Assembly: GCA_964384255.1 (NCBI GenBank)
Contig: CAYLKH010000058.1
Location: 1-14,597, forward strand
DNA: 14,597 nucleotides
Source of the DNA: SIG469 sp964384255
GTDB lineage: Bacteria; Bacillota; Clostridia; Oscillospirales; Oscillospiraceae
Direction of reading: 5' to 3'
Below the pieces are notes generated by a model, which saw nothing but the letters and a program-made list of their open reading frames with translations, was not told the DNA's origin and did no database searches. A program made the position numbers and the translations under genes. Shown here piece after piece: positions 6,390-13,123 of this stretch; position 1 is the first letter of the stretch, and every line of letters starts with the position of its first letter.

Positions 6390-6473
6390 ATGGTACCACA
6401 AAAAATCCTAAAATCAACAAAATAGTACTTGATAATATTGATTTGCGATGTATTATAATCCTGAAATCAATAA
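6390..6473. promoter_or_regulatory. Divergent lysogeny/lysis promoters with operator repeats
   Basis: Leftward promoter (repressor): TTGATT (6417-6412), 16 bases, TACCAT (6395-6390) with TGG before it. Rightward promoter (lytic): TTGATA (6429-6434), then TATTAT (6451-6456) after 16 bases or TATAAT (6454-6459) after 19. A 17-base element AATCCTAAAATCAACAA (6404-6420) recurs as AATCCTGAAATCAATAA (6457-6473), 15 of 17 identical. Its AATCAA core is also present inverted at 6439-6444 (TTGATT). One copy covers the leftward -35 and one the rightward -10, the arrangement expected for cI/Cro operators. Confidence 0.7.
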
Positions 6474-6493
6474 CCAGAAAGGAGGTGGACAAC

Positions 6494-6670
6494 ATGAGTA
6501 ATCAGCGAAAGCAGGATTCTAATGATTTGGCAATTCTACTGAAAAATCTTCCTGAGGAAGATCGGCTTCAGGTTAAGGGCGTAATTGCTGGAATGCAGCT
6601 TGCCCCCAAGACTGCCACCTCTAATGAGAAATCAATCTTCCCTTTCCCACCTTTCCCAAGTGGGGGGTAA
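6494..6670 (+). CDS. Small phage early protein
   Basis: A 58-residue protein, first gene of the rightward operon, with an AGGAGG site 7 nt before ATG 6494. Residues ~10-35 (LAILLKNLPEEDRLQVKGVIAGM) form two predicted helices like short phage proteins common beside repressors in Clostridia. The C-terminus is Pro/Phe rich (FPFPPFPSGG) and encoded by a CCTTTCCCACCTTTCCC direct repeat. I know no function. It sits where a phage would place an early regulator. 52 nt separate it from the Cro-like gene and hold only a 10-codon ORF that I do not call. Confidence 0.7.
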   Translation: MSNQRKQDSNDLAILLKNLPEEDRLQVKGVIAGMQLAPKTATSNEKSIFPFPPFPSGG

Positions 6671-6722
6671 ACAGATGAAACCCGAATATTGGATGGATAA
6701 CAATTAAAAAGGGGGTGGAGAT

Positions 6723-6971
6723 ATGGCACGAGCGTTTGCGCAGCTGCGTGGGCTGATGGCAGCCAGGGATTACGACAACTACCGTTTGGGGTTGGCGCTG
6801 GATCTGTCGGCAAGCTCAATTTCCGAAAGGCTCTGCGGAAAAATGGCGTGGAGACTGACGGAAATGTACAAGGTCATGAATCTGTTTGGCATTGAGCATG
6901 ACAGACTGAATGAGATTTTTCCAGAAAACGGCGGTCTGGTACCGCTAAGAACTATTAAAAAGAAGGGATGA
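6723..6971 (+). CDS. Cro-like / DUF739-like regulator
   Basis: An 82-residue helix-turn-helix protein: residues 5-24 form the first helices (FAQLRGLMAARDYDNYRLG), LALDLSASSISERLCGK (24-40) is the helix-turn-helix, and MYKVMNLFGIEHDRLNEIFP (48-67) is the closing helix. The order and the ending ...FP match short phage Cro/DUF739 proteins. As the second gene of the rightward operon it likely represses the cI promoter and favours lytic growth. ATG at 6723 follows AGGGGGTGG. The stop is 7 nt before the next start. Confidence 0.75.
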   Translation: MARAFAQLRGLMAARDYDNYRLGLALDLSASSISERLCGKMAWRLTEMYKVMNLFGIEHDRLNEIFPENGGLVPLRTIKKKG

Positions 6972-6977
6972 TGACAA

Positions 6978-7276
6978 ATGGAAAAGACAATAATGGATAA
7001 CAAATACTACATAGTCCGAAGCTGCGACGCGGGGGTGTTCTTCGGCCACATTAAAGAGAGGGACGGTGCAGAGGTCACCATGACCGACGCTCGATGCCTG
7101 TGGTACTGGTCCGGGGCTGCGAGCCTGAACCAGTTGGCGAACGAGGGCGTTAAATATCCTGACGACTGCATGTTCACGATGGCTGTTGACGAGATCATGA
7201 TTCTGGGTGTGTGCGAGATCCTGCCATGCACCGACGCGGCGGTCGAGAATATCAAGGCGGTGCCTGGATGGAAGAT

Positions 7277-7280
<4 letters not shown>
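6978..7280 (+). CDS. DUF6948-like phage protein
   Basis: A 100-residue protein with the layout I recall for DUF6948 phage proteins: NKYYIVRSCDAGVFFGHI at residues 8-25, TDARCLWYWSGAASLNQLA in the middle and EILPCTDAAVENI near the end. The family is of unknown function and recurs in Clostridia phage early regions. ATG at 6978 has AAGGGATG upstream; ATG at 6993 (MDNKYY) is an alternative. Its stop overlaps the next start (ATGA), so expression is coupled. Confidence 0.75.
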
Positions 7281-7967
<687 letters not shown>

Positions 7968-7987
<20 letters not shown>

Positions 7988-8153
7988 AGACATGACAGAA
8001 GATTACGACGATGAATGCCTGGTGTGTATTGGCACGAACGCTGGATACGAAGGCGTCCGTCCGGACAGCATCACCATTTTAACAATCAAGCATAGCACCG
8101 ACGAGGACGAGGGCTGGTGTGAACATCCGAGCATAATACTCCAGGCATATTAA
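7968..8153 (+). CDS. Small phage protein of unknown function
   Basis: A 61-residue acidic protein (DMTEDYDDECLVCIGTN near the start, STDEDEGWCEHPSIIL near the end) that overlaps the previous gene by 20 nt, with GGATGGGAA upstream of ATG 7968. The start at 7992 (MTEDYDD) is less well served by a ribosome site. A short strand-rich fold is likely. No family recognised; gene packing and coding continuity support it. Confidence 0.6.
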
Positions 8154-8157
8154 CAAC

Positions 8158-8301
8158 ATGAGCGGGTTTAAATATCAACGCTGCCAATGGTGCAGGCGGC
8201 TGTGGAATGTACCCAGGACGGTGGAGTATCGGGGGTGGTATAAATGCCCCGAATGCGAGGAAAAGCACCAGAAAAAGAAAGGGATGTGCGTCAATGAATG
8301 A
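8158..8301 (+). CDS. 47-residue zinc-ribbon protein
   Basis: A short basic protein with two CxxC knuckles: C9-x2-C12 (RCQWCRR) and C30-x2-C33 (KCPECEE), ending in a lysine-rich helix (KHQKKKG). This is a classic four-cysteine zinc ribbon, likely binding DNA, RNA or a protein partner. ATG 8158 is 4 nt after the previous stop; the ribosome site is weak. Its stop overlaps the next gene's start by 8 nt, which supports translation. It is shorter than many gene-finder cutoffs. Confidence 0.65.
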   Translation: MSGFKYQRCQWCRRLWNVPRTVEYRGWYKCPECEEKHQKKKGMCVNE

Positions 8302-8560
8302 ATACTATTTTACCTTTGGCCTGAGCGACACCCAGCCTTTTGAGGGTGGATGGGTAAAAGTCATGGCCGGTGACAGACCATCGGCGGAGAAGACTTTTGA
8401 AAAGGCGTTTCCCAGCAACCGCAAGGGAATACTGCGCTGCGCCTTCGTTTATGACAGGAATAGCTTTGAAAAAACCTGTATGGCGGAACAGGGAAACCAT
8501 GGCAAAAGATGCCACGCTATACTTTTTGAAGATGGCGGAGGAGAGACGGTATGCGAGTAG
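8294..8560 (+). CDS. Conserved phage hypothetical protein
   Basis: An 88-residue protein starting MNEYYFTFGLSD, with GGWVKVMAGDRPSAEKTF, CAFVYDRNSFEKT and GNHGKRCHAILFE. This succession (YYFTFG, a Trp-Val strand, a helix AEKTFEKAFP, then CxFVYD) is one I recall from hypothetical proteins of Clostridia phages. ATG 8294 has AAAGGGA 9 nt upstream and overlaps the end of the zinc-ribbon gene. Function unknown. It overlaps the next gene by 10 nt. Confidence 0.7.
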   Translation: MNEYYFTFGLSDTQPFEGGWVKVMAGDRPSAEKTFEKAFPSNRKGILRCAFVYDRNSFEKTCMAEQGNHGKRCHAILFEDGGGETVCE

Positions 8561-8748
8561 CAAAACGGAACTATTTGAGACGTGTCAGGATCTATGAAGC
8601 TGCCCTGATAGCTGGTTACGCTAACTTGATGACAGGCGTTATTCTGGCCTTTATGGGAGCAGCAATAGGTGCGTTGCCATTAGCTACAGGGCTGACGCTT
8701 TGGAGCTTTGCCGGAAGGTACGGAAGGAGATATAGACTTGACGAGTGA
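8551..8748 (+). CDS. Small membrane protein
   Basis: A 65-residue protein with a basic N-terminus (RVAKRNYLRRVRIYE), a hydrophobic segment or hairpin at ~17-53 (IAGYANLMTGVILAFMGAAI and GALPLATGLTLWSF) and a basic tail (RYGRRYRLDE). It is probably membrane inserted with both ends inside. ATG 8551 has a GGAGGAG site 7-8 nt upstream. It overlaps both neighbours in the early operon. Function unknown. Confidence 0.65.
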   Translation: MRVAKRNYLRRVRIYEAALIAGYANLMTGVILAFMGAAIGALPLATGLTLWSFAGRYGRRYRLDE

Positions 8749-8935
8749 TTTGTATTTCGGCCATGACGACCGATGGTATGAGCCTGACGAGACAGAACCA
8801 GAGGTCTACTGTCCCCATTGTGGAGCCAACAGCCCGGAGACAATATACAGAGTAGACGGTGAGCTGCGATGCGAGGAATGCGTTGAGGTCATAACCAGCT
8901 GGGCAGAGATATGTCGGCTACTGGGGAAGGAATAG
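8738..8935 (+). CDS. 65-residue zinc-ribbon protein
   Basis: An acidic N-terminus (DDRWYEPDETEPE) is followed by a zinc ribbon: C25-x2-C28 (YCPHCGANSPETIY) and C45-x2-C48 (RCEECVEV), then a C-terminal helix (SWAEICRLLGKE). Such ribbons are common small phage proteins of unknown role. The TTG start at 8738 is chosen because AAGGAG lies 8 nt upstream; an earlier in-frame TTG at 8708 has no usable site. It overlaps the membrane-protein gene by 11 nt and ends this cluster. Confidence 0.7.
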   Translation: MTSDLYFGHDDRWYEPDETEPEVYCPHCGANSPETIYRVDGELRCEECVEVITSWAEICRLLGKE

Positions 8936-8938
8936 TAA

Positions 8939-8969
8939 AAAGGCAGTTCCGGGAAAATCCGGAACTGCC
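8939..8969. terminator. 11-bp hairpin between early clusters
   Basis: GGCAGTTCCGG (8942-8952) pairs with CCGGAACTGCC (8959-8969) around a 6-nt loop. On the plus strand no T-run follows; on the minus strand it is followed by TTTTTACT. It may be a processing or partial attenuation site for the plus-strand operon, or stop antisense transcription. Confidence 0.5.
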
Positions 8970-9035
8970 CCAAAGGATAAGAATTGAGCTGCTTATAGTA
9001 TACCAGAAAACGAACAACCAGTAAAGGAGAATATT

Positions 9036-9665
9036 ATGAGCAAAAGGATAAAATGCAGGCTGACTTTTACAGAGGAGCTACTGGGTACATGGCCGTCTGA
9101 TGAAAACATCGCCGAGAACTACATTGCAGCCAATGCACCGGACATGAAGACTTTTAACGATGAAATGGACGCAATAGACGGTGTCGACGAAAATAAGCGC
9201 AAGACTATTTTTCCGAGGGGTGAAAACGGCAACCCTGTTTTGTATGACTACCAGATCAAGGGATTCTTTAAGGATAGCTGTTCTGCTCTGGCGAGGATAA
9301 AGGCGAGTGAAAGTTCCAAGTTGAAGGCGTACAAGAAAGTCATTGATGGAAACGTTTTCGTGTACCCCCGCAAAATCAAGCTGGGGTCAGCAACGGCAAT
9401 TGGCAGTTGCCAAAGACCCCTGAGAGCGTCGACTCCGCAGGGGGAGCGGGTGGCGTTGGCCAATTCCGAAACACTCCCGGCGGGGACGGCCTGTGAATTT
9501 ACGGTTGTGCTGTTGGAAAACAGCCACTATGGCCTTTTCCGCGAATGGATGGATTATGGGCAGGCAAAAGGTATCGGTCAGTGGCGCAATTCCGGCAAGG
9601 GACGTTTTAAATATGAGATACTGAGCGAAGAAGACATTCCCCTGATGGACGCGCTGAAATTTTAG
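9036..9665 (+). CDS. Phage protein with RAMP/Cas7-like sequence features
   Basis: A 209-residue protein, AAAGGAG site 7 nt before ATG 9036. I know similar proteins only as phage hypotheticals next to ERF/SSB genes. Three elements follow the order of RAMP (ferredoxin-like, Cas7/Csm3-type) proteins: a first strand KCRLTFTEELLGT (6-18); LYDYQIKGFFKDSCSAL (69-85), which reads like the RAMP IPGSSLKGalR helix; and a glycine-rich loop GIGQWRNSGKGRFKYEIL (179-196), like the RAMP GxGxxRxxGxGrf signature. A strand-rich middle (CQRPLRASTPQGERVAL, CEFTVVLL) lies between. The RAMP link is inference from motif order, not from a search. It precedes the recombination genes and may act on nucleic acid with them. 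Confidence 0.6.
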   Translation: MSKRIKCRLTFTEELLGTWPSDENIAENYIAANAPDMKTFNDEMDAIDGVDENKRKTIFPRGENGNPVLYDYQIKGFFKDSCSALARIKASESSKLKAYKKVIDGNVFVYPRKIKLGSATAIGSCQRPLRASTPQGERVALANSETLPAGTACEFTVVLLENSHYGLFREWMDYGQAKGIGQWRNSGKGRFKYEILSEEDIPLMDALKF

Positions 9666-9719
9666 CCAGGGCAAAGCGTGGCTTCGTAACGCAAGGGCTT
9701 AGATTTGCAGGGCGGAGCG

Positions 9720-9774
9720 ATGGCAAAAAATCATTAAAAAGCAAATGGCAAAGCAATATCGAGCGAATGGCAAA
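9720..9774. repeat. Three ATGGCAAA repeats upstream of erf
   Basis: ATGGCAAA occurs at 9720-9727, 9745-9752 and 9767-9774, the outer two preceded by GAGCG(A). The 150-nt gap 9666-9815 is otherwise purine-rich with further GGCAAAGC-like words. It may be an iteron-like binding region or leader; I see no ORF longer than 11 codons in it. Confidence 0.45.
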
Positions 9775-9815
9775 GTTTAGCAGTGCAATTACATTTTTTA
9801 ATCAGGAGGTAAGTA

Positions 9816-10427
9816 GTGAACATCTACGAAAAGCTTTTGGCGGTGCAGCAGGAGCTTAAAGCACCAAAGGGGCAGTATAACAATTTTGGCAAATACAAAT
9901 ACAGGTCCTGCGAGGATATATTGGAAGCTGTAAAGCCCATACTGGGAAAAAACAAATCAGCCATATACATAAGTGACAGCGTTCAGGATCACGGCGACAG
10001 GCATTATATTGAAGCGGCGGTATCTTTTGTGGACTGCGAAACCGGGGAGAGTTTAACAGTCAAATCGTCAGCTCGTGAGGAAGACAACAAGAAGGGAATG
10101 GATGCGTCACAGGTCAGCGGTGCGGCCAGCTCTTATGCAAGGAAATATGCGTTGAATGGTCTGCTTTGTATCGACGACACGAGGGACAGCGACGCAACCA
10201 ATACCCACGATAAGGACAGCAAAAGCAGCACAAAAAACCAGAAGGATGTAGAACAAAATGATTTGCCTGCTGCGGTGTGCTGCACTGATTGCGGCACGCT
10301 GGTATTGCCCCGGAGCTTCAAAGGTAAGGAGTATTCCGTGCAGGATATTGTGCTTAACACCGTTAATAGTTATGGGGTCCCCCTTTGCTGGGATTGTTCA
10401 ACAAGAAGAAAGGCGGCACAGGGTTGA
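9816..10427 (+). CDS. erf: ERF-family single-strand annealing protein with C-terminal zinc knuckles
   Basis: A 203-residue phage recombinase that anneals complementary single strands, working with the SSB encoded next. The ERF core is residues ~1-125: helices IYEKLLAVQQEL and CEDILEAVKPIL, then the signature GAASSYARKYALNGLLCIDD (102-121). Residues ~126-150 are a charged linker. The tail carries C156-x2-C159 (CTDCG) and C191-x2-C194 (CWDCS), a possible zinc ribbon that many ERF proteins lack. The GTG start at 9816 has CAGGAGGT 5 nt upstream. The stop overlaps the ssb start (TTGA), so the two are coupled. Confidence 0.9.
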   Translation: MNIYEKLLAVQQELKAPKGQYNNFGKYKYRSCEDILEAVKPILGKNKSAIYISDSVQDHGDRHYIEAAVSFVDCETGESLTVKSSAREEDNKKGMDASQVSGAASSYARKYALNGLLCIDDTRDSDATNTHDKDSKSSTKNQKDVEQNDLPAAVCCTDCGTLVLPRSFKGKEYSVQDIVLNTVNSYGVPLCWDCSTRRKAAQG

Positions 10428-10807
10428 AAAGCTATTGCATTATTCATGGGAGACTGACAAGTGACCCGGTGTTGCGGTCGACCGGATCGGGTCAAATGGT
10501 GGCTTCGTTTCGATTGGCAGTGGATTGTGGTTATGGCAGTTCAAAATCTACTTTGTTTATCAATTGCACGGCATGGCAAAAAACTGCCGAGCTTATCAAA
10601 TCCTATTTCCGCAAGGGCAGCGAGCTGATCGCCTATGGCGAGCTGGTCCCAAACAACTGGGAGACTCAAAACGGGGACAAGCGGTATGAAATAAAGCTGT
10701 CTGTTCAATCAGTGGATTTTTGCGGAAGCAAAAACGATAACGGCGGCCAGGGCAATAACGCCGGCCAACTTGTCGAGTTGGTAGACGAAGAAGTTCTACC
10801 CTTTTAA
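10424..10807 (+). CDS. ssb: Single-stranded DNA-binding protein
   Basis: A 127-residue SSB with the OB fold at residues ~1-100: IIHGRLTSDPVLRSTGSGQ, VASFRLAVD, LFINCTAWQKTAELIKSYF and KGSELIAYGEL match bacterial/phage SSB strands, including the conserved Trp in the CxxW segment. It has a short Gly/Asn linker and an acidic C-terminal tip (VDEEVLPF) similar to the partner-binding tail DDDIPF. The start is TTG 10424, overlapping the erf stop (TTGA), with AAAGGCGG 7 nt upstream; a longer in-frame start would run inside erf without a site. It protects single strands during phage replication and recombination. Confidence 0.92.
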   Translation: MKSYCIIHGRLTSDPVLRSTGSGQMVASFRLAVDCGYGSSKSTLFINCTAWQKTAELIKSYFRKGSELIAYGELVPNNWETQNGDKRYEIKLSVQSVDFCGSKNDNGGQGNNAGQLVELVDEEVLPF

Positions 10808-10857
10808 ACCTCAGTCAACAGGGCTATCAAGCCGCGCCACGGCCTTGTTATAAACCC

Positions 10858-10936
10858 TTTAATTGATTCTCCTTTTCACAGACTGATCCGGCGGTCGACG
10901 TGTGCGGAGCGCGGCTGACGTCGACCGTCAATTAAA
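10858..10936. promoter_or_regulatory. Nested inverted repeats between ssb and the replication gene
   Basis: TTTAATTGA (10858-10866) is inverted at 10928-10936, and CGGTCGACG (10892-10900) at 10919-10927. Both are perfect 9-bp arms and the second pair sits inside the first, directly beside its right arm. The gap between genes is 149 nt. It could be a protein-binding site, an RNA structure or part of a replication origin. Confidence 0.5.
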
Positions 10937-10956
10937 ACCGAATAAGGAGTGACTCT

Positions 10957-11775
10957 ATGGCGCTGGAATATTGGCCTTGTTATTTCAGCTATAACCAGAA
11001 GACCAAAACCCTTTCAGATGGCGAGCTAGGGCGACTTTGGAGGGCTCTTATGCAATATGCGGAGGAGCCGGATATTGTGCCGCAACTCAACGGACGTGAG
11101 GCAATGGCCTTTGAATTTATAGCGTACGACATAGACCAGGCCAGAAACAACTACGAAACAGCCTGCCGCGTGCAGAGTGAAAACGGTAGAAAGGGCGGTA
11201 GACCCAAGAAAGAAGCCGAAAAAGCCATGGCTTTTCAAAAAAGCCAAAAAAGCAACGGGTTTTTAAAAAACCCAAAAAACCCACCGGTTTTTTCAGAAAC
11301 CCAAAAAAGCAAAACCAAATCCGAATCCGAAACCAAATCCGAATCCGAAACCAAATCCGAATCCGAAACCAAATCCGAATCCAAATCCGAATCCGAATCC
11401 AAAGAGGGTGAACCCCTCGCTGCCGCCCAATTCGGCGATGAATTGGCTGCGGCTGTTTCGTCATGGCTAACGTACAAGCACGAGAAAAAGCAGGATTACA
11501 CGCCGACGGGACTAAAAGCGCTGGTTTCGGAGATTAAAAGCAACGCCGACAAGTACGGGGAAAGCGCCGTGGCTGCGCTGATCCTCAAGTGTATGGCCAA
11601 CAATTGGCAGGGCATTATCTTCGACAGGCTGGACAACGCTAGGCTGGACAACGCTTCAACAGCCCCCAGAACGGCCAATACAGCGGCTTCGGCTGGTGCA
11701 AATGGTGGAGCAGGCCAGCACGAAAAGGACGCTGTGATGCGGCTTCAAAAGCTTCGGGAAAAGGAGGTGGAGTAG
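10957..11775 (+). CDS. DUF6291/replisome-organiser-like protein
   Basis: A 272-residue protein, AAGGAG 7 nt before ATG 10957. Residues 1-85 look like DUF6291: YFSYNQKTKTLSDGELGRLW, ALMQYA, AMAFEFIAYDIDQARNNYE and the basic ENGRKGGRPKK. Residues ~90-150 are a low-complexity linker with FLKNPKNPP and KSESET repeats. Residues ~155-225 resemble the C-terminal domain of phage replisome organisers: VSSWLTYKHEKKQDYTPTGL and CMANNWQGIIF. The tail is Ala/Gly rich then charged. The likely role is recruiting the replicative helicase or marking the phage origin, inferred from domain order and position after ssb. RLDNA is duplicated (a 15-bp direct repeat near 11625-11655). Confidence 0.7.
   Translation: MALEYWPCYFSYNQKTKTLSDGELGRLWRALMQYAEEPDIVPQLNGREAMAFEFIAYDIDQARNNYETACRVQSENGRKGGRPKKEAEKAMAFQKSQKSNGFLKNPKNPPVFSETQKSKTKSESETKSESETKSESETKSESKSESESKEGEPLAAAQFGDELAAAVSSWLTYKHEKKQDYTPTGLKALVSEIKSNADKYGESAVAALILKCMANNWQGIIFDRLDNARLDNASTAPRTANTAASAGANGGAGQHEKDAVMRLQKLREKEVE
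11314..11403. repeat. 18-bp tandem repeat in the replication-protein linker
   Basis: ACCAAATCCGAATCCGAA is repeated perfectly three times (11314-11331, 11332-11349, 11350-11367) and then degenerates into 6-bp AAATCC/GAATCC units to 11403. It encodes the KSESET linker and is frame-neutral in length. Just upstream, 11225-11310 is rich in CCAAAAAAG and GGTTTTTT words. Confidence 0.9.
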
Positions 11776-12003
11776 GTGGCAAAACCAAAAGGGGATGTCT
11801 TCAACCCGTGCATTTACAATTCCGGGGTGGAGTGCGATGTGCGATTCTGCTGCCTGTGCGGGTGGCATCCGGAAGTTGATCAATTCCGGCGAAAGCAGCT
11901 GGAGAAATTCGGCAGAATAATCATGCTGGTGCCTAAACCGGTCTATTCCGATTCCGGCAATAGCAATTCCGGGGGTGGCAAAAGTGAGGGTGTTTGCAAT
12001 TGA
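11776..12003 (+). CDS. Small cysteine-rich phage protein
   Basis: A 75-residue protein with cysteines at 12, 20, 25, 26 and 28 (NPCIYNSGVEC, RFCCLCGWHPEV), followed by a basic helix (QFRRKQLEKFGRIIM) and a Ser/Gly tail. The spacing C-x7-C-x4-CC-x-CGW suggests a zinc-binding fold; similar short proteins occur in Firmicutes phages without known function. GTG 11776 directly follows the previous stop, with AAGGAGGTGG upstream. The end overlaps the RuvC-like gene by 20 nt. Confidence 0.65.
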   Translation: MAKPKGDVFNPCIYNSGVECDVRFCCLCGWHPEVDQFRRKQLEKFGRIIMLVPKPVYSDSGNSNSGGGKSEGVCN

Positions 12004-12469
12004 TCCTGGGTGTCGTGAATCGGCCATCTGTATAATCAACAGCGAGACTTTAAAGCCAATGTCATTTATTAAAGCGGAAAATGAGTGCATAAGGCAATAC
12101 ATAAACGGACTTTCGCCAAATACCGGGGACGCTGCGGCGGTGGAGATGCTGCAAAGCTATGGGAACTTGATTGGCCGGGATGTTTTGGAAACGGCGCTCT
12201 GGGTTGGCCGGTTTGTGGAGCAATTCGCCGGGGCTGGAGTGGATGCAAAACTTGTTTACCGTATCGACGAGAAAATGCATATCTGTCACGATAGCCGCGC
12301 CGGTGATGCCAATATCCGTCGGGCGCTTATTGACAGGTTTTGCAGCTTTGATTTCAAAAACGGCAAAGGCACAAGCCGAAACCCTGATTTCTTCCACGGA
12401 TTCAAGGCCGATATCTGGCAGGCGTATGCCGTCGGGCTGACGTTTATTGAAACGGTTTTGACGGCATAA
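11984..12469 (+). CDS. RuvC-like Holliday-junction resolvase
   Basis: A 161-residue RNase H-fold nuclease of the phage RuvC/crossover-junction type that would resolve recombination and replication intermediates before packaging. Expected acidic residues are visible: D7 in VFAIDPGCRESAICII (strand 1), E54 in AAAVEMLQSYG, and D143 in GFKADIWQAYAVGL, with a further D/H region (KMHICHDSRAG) between. GTG 11984 is preferred since GGGGGTGG lies 5 nt upstream; the earlier GTG 11975 abuts that site. It overlaps the previous gene. It closes the replication/recombination run and converges with a minus-strand gene. Confidence 0.8.
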   Translation: MRVFAIDPGCRESAICIINSETLKPMSFIKAENECIRQYINGLSPNTGDAAAVEMLQSYGNLIGRDVLETALWVGRFVEQFAGAGVDAKLVYRIDEKMHICHDSRAGDANIRRALIDRFCSFDFKNGKGTSRNPDFFHGFKADIWQAYAVGLTFIETVLTA

Positions 12470-12473
12470 GCAA

Positions 12474-12504
12474 AACCCCCATCGCAATAAAATCGATGGG
12501 GGTT
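12474..12504. terminator. Hairpin between convergent genes
   Basis: AACCCCCATCG (12474-12484) pairs perfectly with CGATGGGGGTT (12494-12504), 9-nt loop. On the minus strand TTTTGCTT follows the stem, so it best serves the ArdC-N-like gene; it may also stop plus-strand transcripts from the resolvase gene. Confidence 0.7.
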
Positions 12505-12518
12505 GCTCCCACGAGCTG

Positions 12519-12968
12519 TCAAAACAGCGGAATAATCTCGGATTCGCCATTAGCGGCGGACTTTAGCGGGCCGACCTGAAGGGCATGGAATAAATGGGCG
12601 TTGGTCATGTAGAAGTGCGGGTCAGTCTCCGGGGCATCAGCTCCGGCGGCAGCGGCGGCCTCGCGGGCGGCCCTGCCGGGTTTGTCGGTGTACTTCCAGA
12701 GCTGGCAGGACAACGCGGCCTTCTGGCCCTTTTTCACGCTGTACCCCTTGCGTTTCCACTCGGCGAACGTGTGGAAAGATTCGGCGGCCAGTTCAGCGAT
12801 AAACAGTTCCTCGGCGGTGTCGGCGCTGTTCTCGTCAATGGTGATCGTGAGGTTGGCGCGGCGGGCGCTGATCTGCTCGGCGGTGTAGATAGAGTCAACC
12901 AGCTCGGCAAGCTGGGCGGGGGTGAAGGTGCTGCGGACTGCTTCAAAAATGATTTCGTTGTTTGTCAT
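12519..12968 (-). CDS. ArdC-N-like (possible anti-restriction) protein
   Basis: A 149-residue protein on the strand opposite to its neighbours. Residues ~65-93 (FHTFAEWKRKGYSVKKGQKAAL then LWKYTDK) and ~117-131 (DPHFYMTNAHLFHALQV) resemble the N-terminal ssDNA-binding part of ArdC/LtrC-type proteins, where a Trp, a VkkGekA turn and a late hydrophobic strand recur. The N-terminal 60 residues are acidic and helical; an Ala-rich insert lies at ~99-112. No metallopeptidase HExxH motif is present, so only the N-terminal half of ArdC would be represented. ATG 12968 has AAAGGAG 7 nt upstream. The role could be protecting incoming phage DNA or binding ssDNA; this is inference. Base use is more GC-rich than the replication genes. 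Confidence 0.6.
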   Translation of the reverse strand: MTNNEIIFEAVRSTFTPAQLAELVDSIYTAEQISARRANLTITIDENSADTAEELFIAELAAESFHTFAEWKRKGYSVKKGQKAALSCQLWKYTDKPGRAAREAAAAAGADAPETDPHFYMTNAHLFHALQVGPLKSAANGESEIIPLF

Positions 12969-13045
12969 GGTGATTCTCCTTTTGTGTTCTTTTAAATCTC
13001 ATATGGCATTGATTTTTTGCGTTCGGTGTGGTATGCTTTAACCGT

Positions 13046-13076
13046 GGGAGCCGGGCGGCGAACTCGCCCGGTTTCC
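13046..13076. other. GC-rich hairpin between the two minus-strand genes
   Basis: CCGGGCG (13051-13057) pairs with CGCCCGG (13065-13071), 7-nt loop, and the stem extends outward with G-T pairs to ~13046/13076. It lies in the 155-nt gap between two minus-strand genes and may separate their expression or stabilise the downstream mRNA. No long T-run is present. Confidence 0.45.
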
Positions 13077-13123
13077 CGTGTTGTGAGCGTCGAGCCGTGC
13101 CTTGCTGGGGGTGGCCCGGCGCT

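Noticed and set aside
6675..6707. 10-codon ORF (MKPEYWMDNN) between two early genes
   Set aside because: Too short to support, and without a ribosome site.
8939..8969. Plus-strand intrinsic terminator for the small-gene cluster
   Set aside because: The hairpin is perfect but CCAAAGG, not a T-run, follows on the plus strand; kept only as a hairpin of uncertain role.
12594..12995. 133-codon plus-strand frame opposite the ArdC-N-like gene
   Set aside because: The minus-strand frame has AAAGGAG and a meaningful protein; the plus frame is Gly/Val-rich shadow sequence.
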